From contig NC_064238.1 in the NCBI RefSeq assembly GCF_023101765.2, positions 3,656,001-3,720,000 of the forward strand: a DNA stretch of 64,000 bases, in the 5' to 3' direction. Under the pieces are notes generated by a model. It was not told the origin of the DNA and did not search any database. It worked only from the letters and a program-made list of their open reading frames with translations. Below are positions 13,621 to 25,200 of this stretch, piece after piece (the first letter of the stretch is position 1; every line of letters starts with the position of its first letter). This DNA comes from Spodoptera frugiperda (lineage: Eukaryota; Arthropoda; Insecta; Lepidoptera; Noctuidae). The position numbers were made by a program, and so were the translations under genes.

Positions 13621-13858
13621 TTTGACTGCACGGTTGGCGCGGTGGCTGGGCAACTGGCTGCCGCGCAACGTGTATCGGGTTCGATTCCGCACGGAGCAAC
13701 ACTTTGTGTGATCCACAAATTGTGGTTTCGGGTCTGGGTGTCATGTGTATGTGAACTTGTATGTGTAAACGCACCCACGACACAGGAGAAAATCCTAGTG
13801 TGGGGCAACGTTTTTTTAAAGAAAAAAAAAAAATAATAATAATAAAAATATTAACATA
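13621..13858 (+). mobile_element. tRNA-derived SINE, family B (best copy)
   Basis: Head gactgcacggttggcgcggt...gctgccgcgcaacgtg, B box GGTTCGATTCC at 13679-13689, body with gtgtgatccacaaattgtgg and gtaaacgcacccacgacaca, and an A-rich/AAT tail (13814-13858). At least nine copies occur in the window. Confidence 0.85.
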
Positions 13859-16524
13859 AAAATATTTAAATGAAGTTTTCATAGCCAAGTTGAAATGCAA
13901 TAAAATCGCAACGAAGTAATTGTTTGTCTTCCCGTTCAACTGTGAGTCCGTCGAGGGAATTAATTACTGTCGCTCCTAGTCGACAAGTTACTCTATCATA
14001 ATATTCTTAATTATTTCCATCTTTGAACTCTGAAACTCTAATATTATTTATTTATAGCTTCATCGCTTTTAAATATTCATTTATTTCAATGTTGTAAAGA
14101 TTTGTTTGAAAACTGATCGTTTCTTCAGAAATATCTAAGATTAATACAGTCTTGTTATAAGTGGGCTCAAACTAAATACGCTTATAAATTAGTCAAACAC
14201 TTCTCCAGTACAAATTGTTAACTATACTCAGAAATGTTTTTACAAAGTGACTAAAACACCCACAAAAGAAAAACTTCACTGACGGACACAAACACAACAC
14301 AAAACAGGAAAAAACTAAAATGAACATCCCACAAAAACCTCACAAGCACATTCGAGGCTATAATTTGATTCCGTTTAAAAGGATTCTCTCGTAGACGAGG
14401 GTATATTTATTTCCCATAAATAAGTCGGGTTTCCATCATTCACTAGCATTTACATAGTAGGCCACTTGGCAATCCTTAGATCATTCAATACCGGATATTG
14501 GTACTAGTGGGCTCTGGGTTGAGCATTCGATGTTCCAAGCTAATTGGATGGAGCATTCGGTTTTATATGAGCCCACTTGATGACGTACGAACCAATAAAA
14601 TGGAAGCCGACTGAGCATTCAATAAGAAATCTTTTTCTCGTTACAATTTGATGGACTTTGAATTTTGTTGAGCTGATTAGTTCTTAAAATAATCTGGATT
14701 ATGTGGGATCTAAAATTGGATAGGAGTTGGAAATAGAATGTCTTATTTTGATGGATGGATATAAATATCGGCTAGCGATATTTTATCTCTGCAAAATAGT
14801 TACGATGAAAATAAAATCGTCGAGAATTTTCCTCTCACCTGTCTTGCTCATTATCCGTCACACGTTATATGTTACAATGGGTGAAATAAAACTAAAGGAA
14901 ATGTTATTAATAACAAATCTAATGACAGCCGGTGACAGGCTGCGCCTGCTGTTGCGACGGATATGAGCTGCCGGTGCAATGCGGATGCATCGAGTAATTA
15001 TGATCGTCGACGTTCCAATAAGCTTCCTATGATAAACATATTGTTGTTATTGCAAAAACGACTTAATTGACAAAAGAGGTGAACGATATTGATTAAAGTG
15101 TTTATTAGTTTTTGCGTGGCAAAACGGTAATTGGTAATTGCATCTCATTTCACAGCATAATTGCGTTGTAACTTGCGGAAAATGCGTGTACAGGAAACTA
15201 ATCGCTATAAACAGTTCAACTTCTATTTAGGTGTATAAAAGTTAAATTGACGTTTGAATTCCCTAACGTCATTTTAACTTTTTTTGATAAAAATACGAAA
15301 CACATTTTTGTTAAAAATGTGACTGTAAGCAGTCATCGTAAGCAACAAATTAAAAAAGACACATGTCTCCGCAATATTTTTAAATCCCGTAAAGCAATCA
15401 TATATTAAAATGAATTCAAATTTTTTCTTACCTGAGAACGCAGCGCGATGAAAAATCGAGTGTTCCGCAAAAATACGATGAGCAAGACTACTTATGTAGA
15501 TATCAACGTTTTTGCTGCGGCTCAATTTACTAAGAGAAATTGAAATTTAAGACGGTTCACCATTTCCAACTGAGATATTCTTCACAGGAAGTACGTAGAA
15601 AATGGTAATCTGTTTAACCGAAGTATTAATTTCAATGGAGCCGTCCCGCGGTGGCTTTGAATTCGTTTCTTCAGAATTTGCAAAATCGTTCGTAATACGA
15701 ATCCGATTAGTTTGAATAAAATCTGGGAATCAATTCCTAGTCGGGATCTTGGGTTGAGGTGTAATGTATTCCAAAAGTTTATAGTCCTCCAGTTTGGTCT
15801 TCAAGGTCATTGTCCTTATACATAATCGAATTGAAATATTAAATCGAACTTTTACATAGCTGGGCATGACAAAGGTGATTTTACAATCAAATTGATGTCA
15901 TACCTTTGTGAGCATTTTCTTATTTCAATTTGGAAAAATATCTTTCCAATATAATCTTTAAAGGTAAATTTTAACGATGAAGTATCAGTACTATCCTTAT
16001 AAAGCTACAAAAAACTAAGTTATAATAATTTCTTACATTTTATTCTCTTTGTAGACAGGAAATATAATTTAATTTGGCTCTTGCGTTGAACGTAGATTAC
16101 TCGTAAAGCGAATATCAGCAACCATTTGTAACAAAGTTGGTGGATAGCAAACAATTAGGGGAAGTTACGCTGAGGGTTCACGGGTCGGATCTGTTTGCAC
16201 TAAGTCCATGTTTGTTGACTATAAACATTCCTCACCGGATATTAGCCCTTGTCCGAACGTGTGGAAGAATGTGCTCGATTCAATGTCTATTAGTTCTTTG
16301 ACACATTTCTCCGGGCTTCAGCTGAATCAAATACGGGCATAAACTTTTCATTCAACTATCAACTTTTATGTGTTATGTTTCTGATTTTATTACATCACGT
16401 ATTTTATTACACTAAAATGTTTAATTTTAGTGTTACTCAAACGGGTTTAAAAGTGCATTTTTTATTTGTGATGTTTTAAAATTAATTGCACTTAATTGAA
16501 TTCACTTAATTGTAAAAAAATACT
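13859..16524. other. Intergenic, no gene seen
   Basis: Degenerate repetition of gagcattcg(a/g)t words at 14521, 14552 and 14612. Otherwise AT-rich, with short unrecognised frames. Confidence 0.5.
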
Positions 16525-16676
16525 GCACTGTTGGCGTTGTGACTGGCGCGTATCGTGTAGTGGGTTCGATTCCCGCACGGAACCAATCCTTGAGTGATAT
16601 CATGTGTATGTGAACTTATATCTTTGTAAACTCACCCACGATACATGAGAAAATTCTATTGTGAGACAAAGTAAAA
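16525..16676 (+). mobile_element. SINE family B with internal deletion
   Basis: Head and intact B box GGTTCGATTCC with ccgcacggaaccaat, then a jump to atgtgtatgtgaacttatat and gtaaactcacccacgataca. The central block is missing. Confidence 0.75.
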
Positions 16677-19114
16677 AATAACTACGTACTAACAATTATG
16701 CCAGGATCCATAAATTAACACTGGAACAGTTTCAAGTCATGCAAAAGAACTTCGGAAAAGGGTTGTCCTGACGCTTAAAGGAACCAAAACATGTCAGTTT
16801 TATTTTTTAACGGGATATAAACACAGATTAATATTAATTACATTACTTTGGACAGTTCCCTGATCGCTCCCAATTTATAATTCACGTTTATAATTCTTTT
16901 ATACCCTCATTAGAGAAGTATTAAACACAGGAAAGGTTTAATCTTCATTAGCCAGCGTCACAAGTACCTACATATTGTTACAAAGGACATTGTCACAAAA
17001 TGTAACACGATTGCGCCACTGTAAGGGAAATATACGAGACATTTTATTATTTCATTTTGTACAGATTTGTACTACAAAGTCGCTAGGACATATTCACGTC
17101 ACATATTGACATTTCCTACAATAAGAAACCTATCAAACGTCGAAGGATCACAACTTATTACTGTAACAAATGAACCGATAACAGTTCACTTCTAAATGTT
17201 TCTTTACAGATACGTCAAATTTAACTAGAGCTGCTGAGATTGGTGATGAGTCACCTTTGACGTCTGTGGATCTTTGACACGTGGGGGTGGGGGAGTCATA
17301 GTTACACTGGTTGGTGTGTACTATGTCGCTGTAGGAGAATTCATATAAGCTACGGACGCCTTCCGCAGCGAGGTTCGTTGTTATGGCGGGGAAATGGATC
17401 CCAGTCCCGAAAGGAAAAGTGAAAATTTCGTGTTTCCTCGCGGTCGTGTAAACAACGGACAGACAAATGATTATTACGATTAAGAAGAGTATTTTTATAT
17501 CACCGTTACGGCATTACTTCGTTCCTAAATGCATTTTCACAGGCAAATATTGGAAAGAAAAAGTTTGCGTGCCAGTATCATTGAAAAGCGATTTGGCTCA
17601 GGTTACCTAGGATCAGACGATTTTCAATATTCATCGCGGCGTTGTGGTGAAAACTTATTTTAGAAAATGCTGAAGGTAATGCATTAGCCTGCGCTTTTAT
17701 CTTAATGGACAATAAGGTTGAATTTTGTGGAATATATGTTGAACAATGAAATTAGTGATGCTTTATTCTATTCTGCCTTCTCTGATTTATGGTCGACAAA
17801 GTTTTACTATTTTTGTGATGTTGGCACACATTTGTTGATGCAATATCAGTATGGAAACTGAAATAGAAACAGATTTAAATATGTTTATTGTTAAATATAA
17901 AATGAAATAGGTATTTGTTTTAGTACGATAATTTTCTTTTATACGACTGATTTAAAAAAATGCTATCTTCTGTTTTATTGAGAGTTTCCGTGCTGTCAAT
18001 TACTGATCATTTTACTTTCCGATTCCGTTTTATATATTCCAGAATTTTTAAGTCTTGCAGCATTGAATTTTTCACTTTAGTATTTTCATTTTATGAGAAA
18101 ACTGTGAAGTCTTTTCATTTACATTAACAAAACTAAGGTTTTGTTTCGCATTCCCACATAAATGAGATTGACGGTGAGATCTTCCAAAACAACTGAAAAC
18201 GAAAACGTTTTCTCAATTTAAATTTTGTCTCTCAGCCAAATAATATGCCAAACCGGATTTGGCATCTAAAATAAAATTTATTTTATGAAATTCTTTAAAC
18301 AAAGAAATTCCATTTCCACTGAATGTTGTACAGCGGACGATGGCAGAATTTTCACTTTTGTCAACCTTCTCATGTGAATGTCCTGGAAAGTAGTTTCGGA
18401 AGTCGCACTTATAGAATGGAGTACGAGAATGCTTAAATTTATATCATTGCAAGTGTAAGATTTACGGGGAACGTTCCGTGCGTGGGGGTTTTCTAAAACG
18501 TAGTAGATCTTCCTTATTTATGTTTACAGCTTATACCGGCCGCTTCCATTTCGTATATAGTTTGAATCCGTTTATCGGATTTCGAACACGTTTCGGTCGA
18601 ATCCCATATCGGTGGACTTGATATATAAGCGTGGTCGGGTACCCTTATAAAATTACCGCCAAGGAAAGAATCGCTACGAATGAGGATACAATAAGAATAT
18701 TCAAATGTCCGAGATCGTTCTCTCATATGAATATAGAAAGACGGTTATATATTCAAGAAAAAAAAATGTCTATTCATCTACTAGATTTTGACTACATATT
18801 GCCACTTGGAAGAAAATTGAAGCCGAGAAGATAGAAAAGAAAAGAGGGATTCTATATTGTGCTATGACTACAAAGTACAAATTTGCTTAGCCCACTGACA
18901 ATGACGAACGCTTGCGTGCCGAACAATACAGGTGTGGCAATTCATACCATATTATCTTTTCGTACGTTTTTATCTTAGCAAACATAGATAACCTGCTAAC
19001 GCTTATCTGCTTTGATAAGTTAGCAGTTACGATTCGATCGAGCCAGTGGATAGACAACACTGTTTTAGTGTTCACAAATAAATTTGTTTGTGGTGTTAAG
19101 TGTTTAGAAGTGAA
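16677..19114. other. Upstream region of the tetraspanin gene
   Basis: Contains the GC-richer patch at 17200-17480 and a hairpin at about 18249-18270 (atgccaaa, 5-base gap, tttggcat). The 18514-18834 region has overlapping short frames on both strands but no recognisable protein. Promoter position not determined. Confidence 0.45.
17200..17480 (+). promoter_or_regulatory. GC-richer patch upstream of the tetraspanin gene
   Basis: Lies 1.6-1.9 kb upstream of the start codon. It contains an AP-1-like TGAGTCA, an E-box CACGTG, a G-rich run, a TATAAG, and a 22-codon open frame with an ATG in good context (17383-17451, ATGGCGGGGAAA...). It could be an enhancer, a promoter with 5' UTR, or chance. No transcript evidence is available, so the call is speculative. 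Confidence 0.25.
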
Positions 19115-19222
19115 ATGGCTGGAGCTGGCAGGGGCGAGGGGAGAGGCCCAGGAGTGGGCAAACTGGAATCGCAGATCTATTGTATAAAATACACACTGTT
19201 TTGCTTCAACGTCGTATTGTGG
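19115..19222 (+). CDS. Tsp2A: Tsp2A-like exon 1 (coding part)
   Basis: Encodes residues 1-36: a glycine/arginine-rich cytosolic N-terminus (MAGAGRGEGRGPGVG), then KLESQIYCIKYTLFCFNVVLW, which begins TM1. The donor is gtgagt at 19223. The ATG at 19115 is the first in frame with the TM1 helix and has an A at -3 and G at +4. The 5' UTR limit is unknown, because upstream non-coding exons cannot be seen without transcripts. An inverted repeat (AACACT, 5-base gap, AGTGTT) lies about 50 bases upstream of the ATG; its meaning is unknown. Confidence 0.88.
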
Positions 19223-22200
19223 GTGAGTATTGCGCAAATTGAAAACGTTGTCAGTATTTTCGGGTTTATTTTTTGAATTCGTGCTTGGAAATTACTTTGG
19301 GTATCGTTACGTTAATAGTTCGTTAAGATTAGAATGGAATTACATTATTTTATTTCGTGTCGCATTTGTTTTGTGAGCTAGCGTGCTCTGATATACTTTA
19401 TGAGTCATAACGTATGAATTTACTAATGGTTTTCGAATTCTGAGAATTGGCATTGTGAAATAATTTTGTTTATATTTCGAATAAGCTTTTTGGTTAACGG
19501 GAATGTATATTTATCATTCAATTATATGTTTTAGTCACTTCGTTAGCAGACGATTAGCACGCGACGTGCTAGTTCAGTATTGCCAGTAGACATTTATCAT
19601 GCAGTCGTTTAGTAATGTGTAAACAGGGCTTTATGACTCACATAGTTTGTAGGGCTACACGCGATAAGTTCTAATTACTAACACAGTTGTTAAACTTCTA
19701 ATTTATAGCAATGGGAACTGATGTTACAATGTATGAATAGTGAGGATAAAATATTGCACTTGTTTGGATGGATATGTTGTGGTGGCCAGTAGGTTTAAGA
19801 CACTCGCTCTTCATGCGTGAGAAGATGCCTTTGGTAAACAGTGGCCATAGGGGTTGATAATAGGTTGTTGATGATAATGTTTATACCAGACTAGTTAGTC
19901 TGCCCTTCTAGTTAGAAGGCTTATGAATTTATTTATATGGACTATTATTATAATCATCACCATTGTCAGTTGCCTGTAACTATACCATTGTTAAACAAAT
20001 ACCTCCTCACACGGAAAAATATTTAACTAAAGGCATTAAGTGATTAAATAATTAAAATTTGTTTTTCTATTCACCGATCAACCTTTAAATAAATACAGAG
20101 GCCAGCAGTTATCTTTTTTATTTATAATTCTGTATCAATTCGTCGAAGTGTAGGTACTGTATATTATATTTTTAGGTTATGACTGTTTTAGGTAACAAAG
20201 AACTTGAGCGTTGTTGTGTTATACTATGTGAACAAAACTTCTATCCCTCCTTGAATTAACAATTATGATACTTAGGAAATGGTTCCATTTGTTTAATTAA
20301 AGGTTTAGATTCTAGAACTGGCAGCAATATCCATATCATTACTATCTTACTAACTGCACGATTGGTACGGTGGCTGGGCAACTGGCTGCAAGTAGCGGGT
20401 TCGTGAGGTGTATCCACAAATTGTTGTTTCGGGTCTGGGTGTGTTTTGACTTGTGTTTGTAAACGCACCCACGACACAGGAGAAAATTGGGGCAACGTTT
20501 TTTGTACTTGTATTATAAATGCAAGTTGGTGAGATTATATATTTGTGTGTATGTTTGTTATTGAATCACGTCAAAACGGCTGAAGGGATCGCAATGAAAC
20601 ATGAAACAGCGGTAGATTATGGTTTAGAATAATACGTAGGTTACTTATAATCTCACGGGAACGAGGGCGATGCTGACAGAAGCTAATTTTCAATATTTTT
20701 TTCCATGATCATGTAAGGTTGCAATAGTTAACCGAAATATGGACTAGGAAACAAATAGAATATGACAGACATTGTTGTTAGTTCTAATGAGAAGTTAGTA
20801 TGGAACTATAACCAATTAACAAAACATAATACTATATGCCACTAAAATATGGACATAGGTATACTGAATAATATTCCTTTTCGCAAAGTTGTCACTAACT
20901 ACCATGACATAATAACAACCTATTCCTATATTTAGCTTTCTATTCACAGTGTACTAGAACAACAAAGTAGATGAAGGTCGTCAGACAATGAATTATATAC
21001 GAATTAGTGACCCAAAAGTGTCGCCATTTTGTCCTTGATGTTGTCCTATTTCTTCTCTTATGAGGCGTCTAAAAGGTTTTTATTAAAATATTAGATATTC
21101 AGTGTCCTTGTTAAAGCTTGTACTTAGAACTAAGAGAGTAATCTGAGACTAACGAAGTCTATATACCTAGCTGATGAAGTAATTTTTGTTCATTACGTTC
21201 TTTTGATGAGAGAGATAGTTTTGGTTAGGTTACTGTAAAAATGGATTTGGTGATTGTGATGATACAGCTATATTTTTTAAACAGAATAACGTGGATTTTC
21301 TTGTTCGTTCTTCTCCTTTCGAAGCTACATTTTGGAATGAACACCTAGCTTTACTGACAGACAGACTGACGAACAATTCCATTTGACGTTTCAAAAGTGC
21401 CTATTTAATGTCAATTGAAATAAATGCTTTAATTTTTGACTTTAAAGAACAGATAAAAATTTCAGACATGTTTTTGTTTGTTCAAATCTTTATATTGTTT
21501 TCCTTCACCGTTTGCCAGTGGTGTCTAAATAATCTTAGAAACTACATATAACTTGGAAAAGTCACATTGGTACTTGCTGTTGATAGGTTCTGAACCCACA
21601 ATCTCATGCATAAGAAGTGTCTTAAAACACCGGGCCACCGCAACACATTTTTGTATGTGTATTGATGAATCACAAAACAGAAACAATTTATTATAAACGC
21701 ATGAAAACTCATAGTAACTCCGAGCACCTGAAATACTTAATTCGTGATATCGATTACAGCGTGATATCGCGCCTAACCTAAAATAAAAGGGCCTGTTTAA
21801 AGAATTCCTTATCAGCTACTGATAAGCGGCCTGTCCTGTTTTCCAAGTACGAGTGTAGTATGCAGTCATTATAATGAATCATGTGTTGAAATAAATTGTT
21901 CAGATGTTTTCAGTCATTCGCTTCCGTTCGTAGTTGTTCCTGGTTTTATCTTAAGGCTGGGTGATTAATTGTTGTTTCCGTTAATCTTAGGGTATTATCA
22001 TAGAGTTATAGATAAATGTTTTGTTATTTATTTGAACAAAGCAACGTCATGCCTTCGCATTACCGCACGTAATGCCGCTATACAATGTACACCACTTTTC
22101 ACCATTTCTGTTATAAGTCCCATGTAATAGGGGGTGAGCCTATTGCCATATACTGTGCACTATTCCAGACTCCGTGCTACTACTGAGAAATTTTCGAAAA

Positions 22201-25200
22201 AAGCCCAGTAATACTTTGCCCGACTTGGCAATCGACCCCGAGTCAACCAACGAGGCATTTATTTGAACAATGTGTCTTAAACATAACTGTCTATAGTAAC
22301 TTCTATTTTTCGAGAAAAATGCGCCTTTTTTTAGTCCGATATTAGAGTGACCTTTCGATTAGAAGGACCGTCTTCTGACGTTAGTGATAGCTTCATATCT
22401 TTAATCCAAACGTATGGGATTGACATTTTGACGTGAGCTTCCAAACAAGTGATGAAATGAGATTATAGGAATGGAGTTGTTCCAGAGATATTGGATTTTT
22501 TCTAGGCGCTTGGTATAAATGTAATTTAAAAAGTGTTTCATATAGTGATTAACAACGTTTTAAAACCTTTTAAGCCACATTTTCTGAGACAAAAACCTCA
22601 TACATATATTTATTCAAACAAAAAAAACAGTATGTGAAGTTTTAAACCAAAAACACATAAATTAAATGTGAACATAACAAAGCAGAGATCCGAAACATTC
22701 AACACAACATTGGAAGTTGCAGCAACCGCTCCCGACTTAAAACTATTCAGTAGTACCACGAAACTGTCAAAATCAGACCACGAGCTCATCGTGTTTATAA
22801 TTTATACAAGTAGTAAAGTTGGTGGCAAGTAACAGACATTACCGACACGTGGCGAGCCGTCCGCACTAAATCTTGGACTTGCAAGTAGACGGCTGCACAT
22901 GAAACTATCCCATCCCAACAAACCTTCACAACAAAACTTAACCTTACCACTTTAAAACTAAGTTCAAAATGGCTTAATGGAATGTGACAGGTTTGTATAT
23001 GTTGATGTGCTGTTGTCTTTGTATTTGCAAGTTAGCAATCTCCAACTTGCTTTGACACGAGGGGTATTGAGCCCACTTAATTAATGAGATCAAATAATGT
23101 TGTGAGCTCGGCCTATGGATTAGTAAGTTGCTTTGTTTTGAATATATTGCTTTGTGAAGGTTTTGGAGGACTAATTTAGAGATATTTGTGGAGACGATTA
23201 GTTCTTATTAACTAATAGTTATTAATAGGTTAAAGTTAATATAGAAAGTGCAATAGACTTGTAATGGTTTATTGTGTTTCTAAATCGCAATTCATTTAGG
23301 ATTAGAACTAGTCACGAGTATGTCACCACTTTCTCTACACTAAGTATTACTTCTATAAATCATGTACAAAGTTATAAAAATCTATTTATTCACTTCTTTA
23401 TACTTCCTTTCTTACTGAAAACCACACTCCCTTCACCACAATCCACAAAAAACCCCAACCCTTACATAAAACAATAAACATCTGCAGCACTTCAGCTCCG
23501 CGTTAATCACCCGAGCAGTTCTCTATAAATTGGAGTAGGAAACCAGGGCCAAAAACTGCGCCCCAGCTTCAAGAGCCACTTCAACACCTGAGCACTCGTT
23601 AAGGTGTTCCTGCAATGAGAAATAATTGCCGAAGTTACTCACTTCGTATCGAATAATTGACTTCTGGATTTGAGCCAAGACAAGTCAATGCAGGACCGAT
23701 TTGGTTGCTGTTCACGGTTTATGGTGTAGATTTTGTTTATTTCAGCTTGATTTGTCTTTTGTTTGGAAGTTGAGATGGCGTTGTAGGTATTTATTTCTTT
23801 AGATAATTATGTAGTTCTTCATTTTGCTGGATAAGCTTGTAACTAATCTGATAGGAAATATAATTATATCTAGGAAATATATGTTTAGGAAATATCTATC
23901 TACATAGAGTGCACAAAATATTTATCTTATTTCATCAATTCTTTTAGTTCTAGTTCTACTAGTTCTTCATAAAATGTTTTTGTTTTGTAATAAGTACTGA
24001 GTTTGAGAACTAAGCTAATATTTTTTTATTTTCTTCTAGTACTATTTATACTTTAAATATTATCTTTAAAAAGCTTTATTGTAATTCAGATCACTAAGCG
24101 CTCAAAACAGATGTTGTTACTGGACCTAAAAATTCAAGATTCTCATTATTCACTACCATGGACGGACTAGTTCCCTTGTCTTACCCGTAATTTCTCAATT
24201 TATGGCTAGAATTAAACGTGTAATTCAACGACGCACACTATCGCGTCATTCGACTTTAGTCATTTTCAAATTCTTGATGCAAACTTGTCCAATTTGGAAC
24301 ATTCCCAAATAATTTTCTGAAACTTAGTCCTTAGTGTTTCAGCGTGGTAGGTTACAGTAAATTTATTAATGCCTAAGAGTCTTTCAAATATGAAAAAATA
24401 TTATAGTAAATGTGAAAAATTACTGCTTTAGTGCGTCGATAAATTATAATTTTTTGGCAACTTAAACAAATAGTATACTTAACTCTTTTTAGGATTTTTA
24501 TGTTATAAAAATAGAAGGTCATAGTAAAGCAGGTTTCAATCGTTTTTCTTCAAAAGGTTTGGTAAGAAACCTACTTTTAGTGAAGTTACTGTATAACGAA
24601 CAGTTTCTTTGATAGTTCAATTGTCCTCCTATATTTCTACCTATCTAAACTCTAAACTTCTGCCAGCGGCTTCACTCGCTTTCCCGTGGGATAAAACATC
24701 TTATCTCTTATAACCCAAGTCAGCTCATATCCTGTCTGTATACCAAATTTCATTAAAATCTGTTCAGTATTTTTTTTGCACAATAATTGACACCCAAACA
24801 AACAAACTTTCACATTTATATTATCAGAGTGATAATTATCCTTTCTTTTGAAACAAATACATAATGTTTCTACCATTAGTATATAGTATGTTATCATGTA
24901 ACAGATTATCAAGATAGCTCACTGGCTACACGTGGAGAGTCCATTTCATTTGCTCCGTATTGTGTGCGATTACTATTGAGTACCAAAATAGAACAGAATA
25001 GACCTCCCCTGTACACCATATTTAATGGTAGAATAAAGAGGTTCTTAGAATGGATTGTGGTTTCATGTGAAATTTTCTATTTGAAAAGTATTCAAATATC
25101 ATAATTAATTTAAATGATGATAAGCTATAATTATAACCAAAATGGTTTCTTTGAAATATCTTTATAGTTCATTTTTGTCTGAAATTTTAATTTACGTACA

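Noticed and set aside
13452..13939. Frames of 88-118 aa on both strands
   Set aside because: They run through the family B SINE at 13621-13858; similar frames arise in other copies.
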